64,000 nt of DNA from Nocardia arthritidis NBRC 100137 (GTDB lineage Bacteria > Actinomycetota > Actinomycetes > Mycobacteriales > Mycobacteriaceae), in the NCBI RefSeq assembly GCF_001612765.1, contig NZ_BDBB01000004.1:45695-109694 (forward strand), in the 5' to 3' direction. A program made the translations under genes and the position numbers. The notes below the pieces were generated by a model. It was not told the DNA's origin. It ran no database searches and saw nothing but the letters and a program-made list of their open reading frames with translations. Shown one piece after another: positions 52,878 through 61,373 of this stretch (positions are counted from its first letter, which is position 1; every line of letters starts with the position of its first letter).

Positions 52878-53423
52878 CCGGACCGTGGGCATCCCCGTCG
52901 AGGACCAGTTGCGCTGATGCGGGGACACAGATGCTGTCAGCGTCCGCCGCGCTTCGGCGGGCAGGTCCCGCGACGCTGCATGATCTCCGGAACGTGTGGA
53001 ACCGCCGGGTTCCGCGCACCTCGCGACGGATCCGCGAAGTGGTACCGAAAGAACGGTTTGTTTGTGATCGCGGGTGGTATCCGCTGCACGTATCGGCTCG
53101 ACAGCGCGGTCGTGCCGGTACGCGATCGGGGCATCCCCGCTGCTCGACGACCGGCCGGTTCGACCTACGTCACGAATAGCTCGCGCCGCACGAGACGAGA
53201 TGCCCTCTTCCAGAGGATGAACGGCGCGAAGGATTGCATCGTGATCGAGGACATGAACACGCCCATCTCCGACGACGACGACCGAGACCGGATCATCTGG
53301 CCCGAGTCCAGCGCTTCGAACGCGTGGTGGGCGGATGTCATGGGCCACCGATTCCCGCGATCCCAGACCACGACCTCGAGTTGACCTCGCTCCGGCCCAG
53401 CCCGGACGCGGTGCCGAGGGCGG
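52878..53423. other. 546-bp intergenic region without a supported gene
   Basis: It contains hairpins CCGCCG-N5-CGGCGG (52944-52960) and GGAACC-N4-GGTTCC (52998-53013), the first a plausible terminator for the alcohol dehydrogenase. Open frames here have no recognisable similarity and atypical composition. It may be decayed coding DNA. Confidence 0.4.
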
Positions 53424-54170
53424 TCACATGAACCGCCCACCGGTCACCTCGAGCACGGTCCCGGTCATATACGACGACAGATCCGAAGCCAGGAACAGCG
53501 CGACGGAGGCGATCTCGCTCACCTCCCCCGCCCGCCCGAGCGGTATCTCGGCCATCTTCTGATCCCACACGTTCTGCGGCATCGCCTCGGTCATCGCGGT
53601 GCGAATCAGGCCGGGCTGGATCGCGTTGACGCGCACGCCCAGGTGCGCGAGTTCCTTGGCGGCGGCCTTGGACAGGCCGACGATGCCCGCCTTGGCGGCG
53701 GAGTAATTGGTCTGGCCCGCCAGCCCGATCTTGCCCGACAGCGACGACATGTTGACGATGGCTCCGCTGCCGCGCTCACGCATGATCGCGCCGGCCAGCC
53801 GGGTGCCGTTCCAAGTGCCCTTGAGGTGCACCGAGATCACCTGGTCGAACTGGTCCTCGGTCATCTTGCGCATGGTGGCGTCGCGGGTGATCCCGGCGTT
53901 GTTGACCATCACGTCGAGCGGAGAGAAGGACTCCGCGGCCGCGTCGAGCAGAGCCTGCACCTCGTCGGCGACGGTGACATCGCAACGCACGCCGCGCGCG
54001 ACGGCCGCGCCGCCGAGACGTTCGGCGGCCCGCGCGGCGGCGGTCCCGTCGATGTCACCGACGACGACGCGCGCGCCCTCGGCGACGAATCGCTCGGCGA
54101 TCGCGTAACCGATTCCCTGGGCGGCGCCGGTGATCACGGCGGTCTTGTCGCGTAGCAGTGGGCCGGTCAT
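53424..54170 (-). CDS. SDR oxidoreductase, FabG-like 3-oxoacyl reductase
   Basis: 248 aa classical [37 protein letters not shown], Ser in [12 protein letters not shown], catalytic YSAAKAG, C-terminal [14 protein letters not shown]. Members reduce 3-oxoacyl-ACP/CoA or act on varied secondary alcohols. A short upstream frame ends with a stop overlapping the ATG (ATGA), but it is too small to call. Transcribed alone. Confidence 0.92.
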   Translation of the reverse strand: MTGPLLRDKTAVITGAAQGIGYAIAERFVAEGARVVVGDIDGTAAARAAERLGGAAVARGVRCDVTVADEVQALLDAAAESFSPLDVMVNNAGITRDATMRKMTEDQFDQVISVHLKGTWNGTRLAGAIMRERGSGAIVNMSSLSGKIGLAGQTNYSAAKAGIVGLSKAAAKELAHLGVRVNAIQPGLIRTAMTEAMPQNVWDQKMAEIPLGRAGEVSEIASVALFLASDLSSYMTGTVLEVTGGRFM

Positions 54171-54391
54171 GAATTTTCCTCACGGTTGTCGGTCTCGGGG
54201 ACGTCGCCGATGTGCCGGATGCGCTGGGCGCGTCCGATTATCGGCTTGTCGACCATGATCGACGACCGCCGCGGGTCGCGGTGCCGTGCACCGCGCCCGC
54301 CACTGCCGCGGCGTCAGCGCGAGGCCATCACCCGTGCATACCGGAAGCAATGGCGTGGCCATCCAGCCGAGCAGGGGGTGCTACCGGGGTG

Positions 54392-54646
54392 CTACATGCC
54401 GGAGTCTTCTTGATCCGGTGAACGGTGCAGGTTGCGCAGTCCGTCGATGATCTCGATCGCTGTCAGGGGAGATGGCGCGGCAGCGTTGTGGATCCGGGCG
54501 GCGAGGCCTGCCGGGCAGCCGGGGCCGGGCCTGGAAGTGGTGGCGCATGCCGTACAGCCCTCGACGGCATCGGCGAGATGGGCTTCGACATTGCGCGCGT
54601 CGAGCGCGGCGATCAAATCGAGCCCACTCAGAAAGTTGATCGGCAT
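54392..54646 (-). CDS. Small hypothetical protein
   Basis: 84 aa, not recognised. MPINFLSGLDLIAALDARNV, then CTACATT and GPGCP give three Cys, and a helical IEIIDGLRNLHRSP near the end. AGAGGA lies 9 bases before the ATG, which supports translation. The flanking DNA (54171-54391 and 54647-54964) shows no other supported gene. Confidence 0.4.
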   Translation of the reverse strand: MPINFLSGLDLIAALDARNVEAHLADAVEGCTACATTSRPGPGCPAGLAARIHNAAAPSPLTAIEIIDGLRNLHRSPDQEDSGM

Positions 54647-54787
54647 GTCGATGGGTTCCTCTTGCTGAATGTCCGATCGGGGCGTGCGAGTCGCCCGCGC
54701 TTGTTCCGGCCGTCTTCAGGCCGCACAGCCCGACTCGACCGAGGCGGGACGGGCTGCAGCGGTATCCGGGGGTGAATCCATTGCACG

Positions 54788-54824
54788 GCCGACGGCATTG
54801 TCGGCCTGCCGACGGCATTGTCGG
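54788..54824. repeat. 17-bp direct repeat
   Basis: GCCGACGGCATTGTCGG occurs at 54788-54804 and 54808-54824 (20-bp period). Each copy holds a CCGAC...GTCGG inverted repeat. Nearby DNA at 54870-54930 is AT-rich. Confidence 0.5.
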
Positions 54825-54964
54825 GGCGGATGTCCGGTGACGGCGTTGTCGTTCGGACGAGGAGCAGCACGCGTATATATAGGCTCCGCATCGGTAATGT
54901 AACAGATGGATATACCTATTGGGAACCCTCCGGCAAACTGTGCCTCAGCGGCGTAAAGGCGCGG

Positions 54965-56188
54965 CTAGGCGAGGTGGTGCGTGGGTGTGACGGTGCGGAT
55001 CCGAAGCAGGATGTCGAACCAGTCGCCCACTCCGGCGCCGGCGATGTGATGGTCCGCGTCGCGGTCCGGGCGGTAGGTGCCGATGATCAGGCGCAGTCTG
55101 GTCGCTCGGTGTAGCCATCGCCGGACCGGGCCGGGCGGCGCGGTGCGCAGGTCCAGTAGATAACCGGCGTGGTCGGGATGATCCAGCACGCTGTCGGCGA
55201 ACTCGCGCGAGGGAGCCGGGACCGTCAGATTCGCGCGCAGCTCGCCGGAGTGAAACGCGATCGCCAGGGACAGGTAGCCGGTGCCGAAGCGCTCGCGCAA
55301 CAGGAATCCGGTGGTCGGGAACTCCTGGGACATCGCCGCGATCGTCAGCCGCGGGGCAACCGCGGTGTTCGAGATCCCCTCCCAGTACACGATCCGCTGT
55401 CCGGTGCGCTCGTGCCAGGCGGCGATTCGGTCGGCGGCGTCCGCGGCCTCGGCGGCGAAGTCACGGCGCCCGGAGGCGGTGCTGAATTGGTGGTATCGCA
55501 CGATGAGCCGCGCCGCGTCGAGCGCCGTCGGTTCGTCGGCGACCCCCGGTAGCGATTCGACCAGCGCCAACGCGTCCCGGGCGTGGTCGACGAAGGGGCG
55601 GCCGGGATGGGTGCCCCCGGCCCGTTGCAGGTGCTCACCCACTCGGTGTGCGGAGAGTATCGGGTCGTAATGCGCGCGCAGGTCGGCGAGCCGGTCCGGC
55701 GCCACGGCGGCGACGAAGTCGCAGACCTGCGCGTAGTGCGCCGGCCGGGCCGCTTCGGGCGTCAATCCGAACAGCCGCACCGGATCGTCCTGATGCGCGC
55801 GATTGAACTCGCGTATCCACTGCAGTACGGCGAGGGTCTCGGTATTTCGCCAGGGAACCCACGCGTCGCCGAGTAGTTTCCGAGGATCGCCCTGGCCGGT
55901 GCGGGTGTAGTCGTCGAGGGCGGCGACCACCGTCTCGTCGTCCAGCAGGGCCAGCGCACGGAAGCCCTTGCGCTCCACCAGCGTCCGCAGGACCCGGTGT
56001 GCGGTGACGGATACTTCGTGCCCGGCTCGGGTGGACATGCCGATGCCTGCGACCACAACGTCTTCTATCAGGTCGGCGAGCGCGGGCAGCGTCTCGGGTG
56101 ACCTGTCGGCGTGCGGCACGTCGAACGGTCCGGCCGCGTCACGAAGCCACTCGGCGACCTCGACGGCATCGGATTTCCGCTGCGTCAT
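54965..56188 (-). CDS. Erythromycin esterase-like protein with altered active site
   Basis: 407 aa from ATG 56188 with GGGAG upstream. Fold and motifs follow the Ere superfamily (VLQWIREFNRAHQDDPVRLF, WHERTGQRIVYWEGISNTA, FGTGYLSLAIAFHSGEL). The usual GEATHG segment reads GIGMSTRAGHE, so the catalytic Glu and its His are replaced. It may be a non-hydrolytic relative or use other residues, and it should not be taken as macrolide resistance from the name. Confidence 0.78.
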   Translation of the reverse strand: MTQRKSDAVEVAEWLRDAAGPFDVPHADRSPETLPALADLIEDVVVAGIGMSTRAGHEVSVTAHRVLRTLVERKGFRALALLDDETVVAALDDYTRTGQGDPRKLLGDAWVPWRNTETLAVLQWIREFNRAHQDDPVRLFGLTPEAARPAHYAQVCDFVAAVAPDRLADLRAHYDPILSAHRVGEHLQRAGGTHPGRPFVDHARDALALVESLPGVADEPTALDAARLIVRYHQFSTASGRRDFAAEAADAADRIAAWHERTGQRIVYWEGISNTAVAPRLTIAAMSQEFPTTGFLLRERFGTGYLSLAIAFHSGELRANLTVPAPSREFADSVLDHPDHAGYLLDLRTAPPGPVRRWLHRATRLRLIIGTYRPDRDADHHIAGAGVGDWFDILLRIRTVTPTHHLA

Positions 56189-56305
56189 CGTGCACTCCCG
56201 ACGGTTGAACAGCTGCCTACGCCGCGTGGCGTCACCCGCAGCGCAAAGCACCTTTAACATCAAAGGCAATTACGTTTGATGACAAATTAAATTGGCGAGC
56301 TGCCG

Positions 56306-56516
56306 ATGTCAATCACGCGCAGTCGCGGGGAGTCGATCGAAGCGCGGTTGCTGATCGAAGCGTTCGATGCGGATTCGGCGGCGTAGCCGCGCACCGAACT
56401 GTCCCGCCGCAGCGGAGTCGCCGAGGCCACGACGCACCGGCCGGCGAACACTCTCGTCGAGTGGGGCGTCCTGGAGCGCGCCGGCAGAGGACAAGGCGCA
56501 GTGGAAGAACGAGTAC
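56306..56516 (+). pseudogene. Remnant of an HTH-domain protein with an internal stop
   Basis: From ATG 56306, 26 codons (MSITRSRGESIEARLLIEAF) run to a TAG. The same frame continues with ELSRRSGVAEATTHRPANTL and VEWGVLERAGRGQ, which reads like a winged-helix recognition segment. The parent family is unclear. No functional gene remains in the 56189-56570 gap. Confidence 0.4.
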
Positions 56517-56570
56517 GACCGTCAGCAGGCCGCCTGGACCGGCCAGACCAGCGCCGCCGGGGAAAGTTGT

Positions 56571-57359
56571 TCAGGCGGTGGGCATGCCCAACAGCCGGGC
56601 CCGCCTGGTGAGGGTGAGTCCGATTCCCTCGGCGGCCGCGCGGACCGCTGCCGCGTGGTTCTCGGGATGGAACCGGTGGGACGGCCCTGCCACACTGATC
56701 GCGGCCACGACCTGGTCGGCCTCGCGAACCGGGGCGGCGACGCACACGAGGCCGGGAGTCGATTCCTCGAATTCGAAGGCCACGCCGTCGGCCGCGATCC
56801 GATCGAGCTGGTTGCGCAGCGTGCCGGGCAGGATCATCGTTCGCGGGGTGTGGCGCCGAAGCGGTCCTGTCAGCACCTGGTCGCGCAGCGCCGCGTCGGC
56901 GTTGGCCAGCAGCACCTTGCCGATGGCCGTGCAGTGCACCGGCATGCGGCCTCCGATCCGGGAGGGGGCGCTGGCCTGACGACGCCCGCCGATCTTGGTC
57001 AGGTACACCACATCCGTGCCGTCCAGAACGCCCAGATGCACGGTCTCGTGAATGCGCGCGTTCAACTCCTCCAGGAACGGAATCGCCACCTCTAGCAGGC
57101 TGCGCTCGACCGAGGCGCGCATCCCGAGCTCGAACAGATGCCCGCCGAGCCGATATCCGGCCTCGGTCCGGTCCAGCAACCGCACCGCCACCATGTCCGA
57201 CAGCACCCGGTGCAAGGTGCCCTTCGGCATCCGGGTCCGCCGGGCGAGCTCGGCCAGGCTCAACGCGGTGTCATCGATCGAGAACGCCTCGAGCACCGCC
57301 ATGGTCTTGCCCAGAACGGTCGAGCCGTCTACCGCACGACCGGCAGCCGCAGATGACAC
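56571..57359 (-). CDS. IclR family transcriptional regulator
   Basis: 262 aa from GTG 57359. HTH LSLAELARRTRMPKGTLHRV; effector domain with GRMPVHCTAIGKVLLAN and LVCVAAPVREAD. Divergent from hsaE-hsaG-hsaF, whose expression it probably controls, perhaps in response to a hydroxy-dienoate or a related metabolite (inference). Distinct from the IclR at 8620. Confidence 0.92.
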   Translation of the reverse strand: MSSAAAGRAVDGSTVLGKTMAVLEAFSIDDTALSLAELARRTRMPKGTLHRVLSDMVAVRLLDRTEAGYRLGGHLFELGMRASVERSLLEVAIPFLEELNARIHETVHLGVLDGTDVVYLTKIGGRRQASAPSRIGGRMPVHCTAIGKVLLANADAALRDQVLTGPLRRHTPRTMILPGTLRNQLDRIAADGVAFEFEESTPGLVCVAAPVREADQVVAAISVAGPSHRFHPENHAAAVRAAAEGIGLTLTRRARLLGMPTA

Positions 57360-57403
57360 CGTCGACCTCCAACCCTTCGTGCCCGATTCACTCTACTCGG
57401 ATG

Positions 57404-57424
57404 GCGTTCGGCTCAGCGGAACGC
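57404..57424. promoter_or_regulatory. Inverted repeat GCGTTC-N9-GAACGC, candidate IclR operator
   Basis: GCGTTC (57404-57409) and GAACGC (57419-57424) lie between the divergent iclR and hydratase genes. A related GTTCC element follows at about 57469. Assigned to IclR by position only. Confidence 0.45.
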
Positions 57425-57501
57425 ATCGCTGGCGGGCCTCTCCCGCCTGCGGCGACAGTGGGATCACCGTTCCACACTTCCTCACGAATTCCGGGATCCC
57501 G

Positions 57502-58320
57502 ATGCCAACACCTCCAGGCCCTGACCGACCTTCGGCGGACACCGCCACGATTGCCGCCGCCGACCTGCTCGGCGCGGCGGCCCGCTGCGGCACCCCGTGC
57601 GCGCCGGTGCGCGATCTGATCGGTTCCGACGATGTGGCCGCGGCATACGCGGTGCAGGAACTGCTGACCGCCGAGCGCGTCGCTGCGGGTGCGGAGATCG
57701 TCGGGCGCAAGATCGGCTTGACCTCGCCGGCGGTGCAGCGCCAGCTCGGCGTCGATCAACCGGATTTCGGAGTGTTGTTCGACGATATGTACTACCCGCA
57801 AGACACACCGGTGCCGCTGAGCCGGTTGCTGCAACCGAAGCTCGAAGCCGAGGTCGCGTTCGTGCTCGCCGCGGACTTGGTGGACGGCCCGCTCGATGAC
57901 GAGCAGATTCGCGGCGCGGTCGGCTACGCCGTGGCCGCGCTCGAGATCGTCGACAGTCGCATCGCGGGCTGGGACATCACCTTCGGCGACACCGTCGCCG
58001 ACAACGCCTCCAGCGGCCTGTTCGTCCTCGGCGCCGACCATCGCACGCTCGATTCCTTCGATCCTGTCTCGGCGCAGATGCGCATGTCCATCGACGGCGC
58101 CGAAGTGTCGACGGGAGCCGGCGCCGCCTGTCTCGGCGATCCGCTGCACGCCCTGGCCTGGCTGGCGCGGACCAGTCGGGAGTTCGGCCGTCCGCTGCGC
58201 GCCGGGCAGATCGTTCTCTCCGGAGCGCTCGGACCGATGGCCCCGATCCAGGGCCCCGCCACCGTCACCGCCGACATCACCGGGCTCGGCTCGGTGACCG
58301 CGACCTTCATCCAGGAGTGA
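57502..58320 (+). CDS. hsaE: 2-hydroxypenta-2,4-dienoate hydratase, HsaE-like
   Basis: 272 aa from ATG 57502; the longer open frame overlaps iclR. FAH-type hydratase motifs: [41 protein letters not shown] and ALEIVDSRI. It hydrates the dienoate released by meta-cleavage hydrolases to 4-hydroxy-2-oxoacid. First gene of a three-gene operon with aldolase and acylating dehydrogenase. It could serve steroids (HsaE) or catechol meta-cleavage generally; the nearby steroid genes favour the former. Confidence 0.9.
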   Translation: MPTPPGPDRPSADTATIAAADLLGAAARCGTPCAPVRDLIGSDDVAAAYAVQELLTAERVAAGAEIVGRKIGLTSPAVQRQLGVDQPDFGVLFDDMYYPQDTPVPLSRLLQPKLEAEVAFVLAADLVDGPLDDEQIRGAVGYAVAALEIVDSRIAGWDITFGDTVADNASSGLFVLGADHRTLDSFDPVSAQMRMSIDGAEVSTGAGAACLGDPLHALAWLARTSREFGRPLRAGQIVLSGALGPMAPIQGPATVTADITGLGSVTATFIQE

Positions 58321-58325
58321 GACCC

Positions 58326-59309
58326 ATGAACGACAACCCCGCCAAGCGCAAAGTCGCGGTGATCGGGTCGGGCAATATCGGCACCGATCTGATGATCAAA
58401 GTGATCCGGCACTCGACGGTGCTGGAGATGGGCGCGATGGTCGGCATCGACCCCGAATCCGACGGCCTCGCCCGCGCGCGCAGGTTCGGCGTCGCGACCA
58501 CGTTCGATGGCGTCCATGGCCTGCTGGAGTTGCCGAACTTCGACGAGATCGAGGTGGTCTTCGACGCGACCTCCGCCAAGGCCCACGCCGCGCACGCCGC
58601 CGTGCTCGAACCGCTCGGCAAACGCCTGATCGACCTGACGCCGGCCGCCCTCGGCCCGTTCGTCATACCGGCGGTGAACCTGGACGAACATCGGCACGCC
58701 CGCAACGTCAACATGGTGACCTGCGGCGGGCAGGCTACCATCCCGATCGTCGCCGCCGTCTCCCGCGTGACGCCGGTCACCTACGCCGAGATCGTCGCGT
58801 CCATCGCGTCGAAATCGGCGGGGCCGGGTACCCGCGCCAATATCGACGAGTTCACCGAGACCACCGCGCACGCGATCGAAGCGGTCGGTGGCGCCCAGCG
58901 CGGCAAGGCGATCATCATCCTCAATCCGGCGGACCCGCCGCTGATCATGCGCGATACGGTGCTGTGCCTGATCACCGCGCCCGACTCCGGCACGCACGAG
59001 GCGATTCGCGAGTCGGTGGAGCAGATGGTCGCCCATGTGGCCACCTACGTGCCCGGTTACCGCCTCAAGCAGAAAGTTCAGATCACCGCCGTCCCGCAGG
59101 ATCAACCGGTGCACACCCTGCTCGGCCCGGACGCCGCGGCCGCGCCCACCCATCAGGTGACGGTCTTCCTCGAAGTCGAAGGAGCCGCCCACTACCTCCC
59201 GGCCTACGCGGGCAACCTCGACATCATGACCGCGGCGGCCGTGCGCTACGCCGAATCCATCGCCGACACGATCGCCGCCGCACCGGCAGGACGGGAAGCG
59301 CTCCGATGA
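58326..59309 (+). CDS. hsaG: Acylating acetaldehyde/propanal dehydrogenase, HsaG-like
   Basis: 327 aa from ATG 58326 (GGAG upstream); GTG 58317 is in frame but less likely. Rossmann start [17 protein letters not shown], catalytic Cys in [13 protein letters not shown]. It oxidises the aldehyde channelled from the aldolase to acyl-CoA with NAD+ and CoA. Stop overlaps the aldolase ATG (ATGA), consistent with a stoichiometric HsaF-HsaG complex. Confidence 0.93.
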   Translation: MNDNPAKRKVAVIGSGNIGTDLMIKVIRHSTVLEMGAMVGIDPESDGLARARRFGVATTFDGVHGLLELPNFDEIEVVFDATSAKAHAAHAAVLEPLGKRLIDLTPAALGPFVIPAVNLDEHRHARNVNMVTCGGQATIPIVAAVSRVTPVTYAEIVASIASKSAGPGTRANIDEFTETTAHAIEAVGGAQRGKAIIILNPADPPLIMRDTVLCLITAPDSGTHEAIRESVEQMVAHVATYVPGYRLKQKVQITAVPQDQPVHTLLGPDAAAAPTHQVTVFLEVEGAAHYLPAYAGNLDIMTAAAVRYAESIADTIAAAPAGREALR

Positions 59310-60322
59310 CCACCCAGCTGTTCATCCAAGACGTCACCCTTCGCGACGGCATGCACGCGGTGCGCCATCGCATCACTCCCGACGACGTCGGGCGGATCGT
59401 CGCCGCGCTTGACGCGGCGGGGGTCGACGGCATCGAAGTCGCCCATGGCGACGGCCTCGCCGGAGGCAGCTTGAATTACGGCCCGGGGAGCAACACCGAC
59501 TGGGAATGGATCGAAGCAGCGGCCGCCAATCTCACGCACGCCCGGCTGACCACGCTGTTGTTGCCCGGTATCGGCACCATCGAAGAACTGAGGCACGCCT
59601 ACCGGCTGGGCGTCCGGTCGGTACGCGTGGCCACCCATTGCACCGAAGCCGATGTGTCCGCTCAGCACATCGCCACCGCACGGGAACTCGGCATGGACGT
59701 CTCCGGATTCCTGATGATGTCGCACATGGCCGCACCGGCTCGCCTGGCCGAACAAGCGAAATTGATGGAATCGTATGGGGCGCATTGTGTCTACGTCACC
59801 GATTCCGGCGGCAGGTTGACGATGAACGGCGTCCGCGACCGGGTCCGCGCCTACCGCCAGACGCTCGATCCGGGCACCGAGATCGGTATCCACGCGCACG
59901 AGAACCTCTCGCTGTCGGTGGCCAATTCCGTGGTGGCGGTCGAAGAAGGCGTCACCCGGGTCGACGCCTCGCTCGCCGGCCACGGCGCGGGAGCGGGCAA
60001 CTGCCCGATCGAACCTCTCGTCGCCGTCGCCGATCTGTACGGCTGGAAGCACGACTGCGATCTGTTCGCTCTGCAAGACGCCGCCGACGACTTGGTGCGG
60101 CCGCTGCAGGATCGCCCGGTGCGTGTGGACCGCGAAACCCTCACACTCGGCTACGCCGGTGTCTACTCGTCCTTCCTGCGCCATGCCGAAACCGCGTCGC
60201 GGCGCTACGGCATCGACGTGCGCACCATCCTGCTCGAGGTGGGACGCCGCGGGCTGGTCGGCGGACAAGAGGACCTCATCGTCGACATCGCGCTCGACTT
60301 GTCGGCCGGCGCCAGCGGGTAA
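59306..60322 (+). CDS. hsaF: 4-hydroxy-2-oxovalerate/hexanoate aldolase, HsaF-like
   Basis: 338 aa from ATG 59306. HMGL-like barrel: [38 protein letters not shown], and metal-binding [13 protein letters not shown]. The C-terminal communication domain ([11 protein letters not shown] onward) docks HsaG. Produces pyruvate and an aldehyde. Substrate chain length cannot be read from the sequence. Confidence 0.94.
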   Translation: MTTQLFIQDVTLRDGMHAVRHRITPDDVGRIVAALDAAGVDGIEVAHGDGLAGGSLNYGPGSNTDWEWIEAAAANLTHARLTTLLLPGIGTIEELRHAYRLGVRSVRVATHCTEADVSAQHIATARELGMDVSGFLMMSHMAAPARLAEQAKLMESYGAHCVYVTDSGGRLTMNGVRDRVRAYRQTLDPGTEIGIHAHENLSLSVANSVVAVEEGVTRVDASLAGHGAGAGNCPIEPLVAVADLYGWKHDCDLFALQDAADDLVRPLQDRPVRVDRETLTLGYAGVYSSFLRHAETASRRYGIDVRTILLEVGRRGLVGGQEDLIVDIALDLSAGASG

Positions 60323-60395
60323 TCGCCCGGATATCGCCGGGTTCGTGGAGGAGCCTGTCCGGCGCTTCCTTTGCGCGCGTGCGAGACTCGCTCCG

Positions 60396-61334
60396 ATGCT
60401 CACCTACTTTCAAGCGACTGTCATCGGTGCGGTGCAGGGGGTCACCGAACTTTTCCCGATTTCCAGCCTGGGGCACTCCGTGCTGGTCGCGGCATGGCTC
60501 GGAGGCGATTGGGAGAAGCTGACCGGCGAAGGCGATTCCGGTACAGGCACACCGTATCTGGCGTTCGTGGTGGCGCTGCACGTGGCGACGGCGGTCGCGC
60601 TGCTCGGCTACTACTGGCGGGACTGGTGTGCCATCGTCGCAGGTTTCCTCACCACGCTGCGAACCGGGCGCCTCGACACCATTCCGCAGCGGCTGGCGTG
60701 GCTGATCGTCATCGCCACCGTTCCGGTCGGCGTGCTCGGCTTTCTGCTGGAACATCCCTTGCACGCCTTGTTCGGGGCGCCGATCTACGCCGCAGTCTTC
60801 TTGGCGCTCAACGGTGTCGTGCTGATCATCGGTGAGGGACTGCGCCGACGGAACGAACCGTCACTGGCCGAATACGGTCGGCGGTTCGCCCTGCGGGAGG
60901 CCCGCAACGGCACTCTCACCGCCGAAGCGGAACCTCGCCGCCAATCCGACCGGCCCTTGGCCGCCCTCGGACCGAGGGACGCCCTCGGTATCGGCTTCGC
61001 CCAAGTCGGCGCGCTGCTGACCGGTTTCAGCCGGGCAGGCCTGACCATGGTCGGCGGTTTGTGGCGTGGCCTCGCACACGAGCATGCGGCCAAATTCGCC
61101 TTCCTGCTGGCCACTCCGGCGATTCTGGGCGCGGGGCTGCTCGAGATACCGGAGCTGATCGGCCCGAAGACCGACGGCATCAGGGGGCCGGTGCTGGTCG
61201 GCGCCCTCGTGTCCGGGGTGTCGTCGTGGCTGGCAGTGCGGTTCCTGGAGAGGTACTTCCAGACCCGCACGCTGCTGCCGTTCGCCGTGTACTGCCTCGC
61301 GGCGGGCGCCGTCTCGGTCGTCCACTTCAGCTGA
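60396..61334 (+). CDS. uppP: Undecaprenyl-diphosphatase (UppP/BacA-like)
   Basis: 312 aa from ATG 60396. BacA motifs: GAVQGVTELFPISSLGHSVL and GFSRAGLTMVGGLWRG; about eight membrane helices; a hydrophilic loop of about 50 residues (EYGRRFALREARNGTLTAEA onward) is longer than usual. Recycles the lipid carrier for peptidoglycan; overexpression gives bacitracin tolerance in other bacteria. It could be an extra copy linked to the convergent NRPS gene. Confidence 0.9.
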   Translation: MLTYFQATVIGAVQGVTELFPISSLGHSVLVAAWLGGDWEKLTGEGDSGTGTPYLAFVVALHVATAVALLGYYWRDWCAIVAGFLTTLRTGRLDTIPQRLAWLIVIATVPVGVLGFLLEHPLHALFGAPIYAAVFLALNGVVLIIGEGLRRRNEPSLAEYGRRFALREARNGTLTAEAEPRRQSDRPLAALGPRDALGIGFAQVGALLTGFSRAGLTMVGGLWRGLAHEHAAKFAFLLATPAILGAGLLEIPELIGPKTDGIRGPVLVGALVSGVSSWLAVRFLERYFQTRTLLPFAVYCLAAGAVSVVHFS

Positions 61335-61373
61335 GGTCTCCCTCCGCTGGGCGCTCGAGTGACCGAGGTGCGA

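Noticed and set aside
54171..54256. 29-codon frame ending in ATGA overlap with the FabG-like gene
   Set aside because: It has no ribosome binding site and no recognisable sequence; an upstream stop limits it to about 48 codons. Too little to call a gene.
54965..56188. Macrolide resistance gene
   Set aside because: Only the fold matches erythromycin esterases; the catalytic Glu-His segment is replaced.
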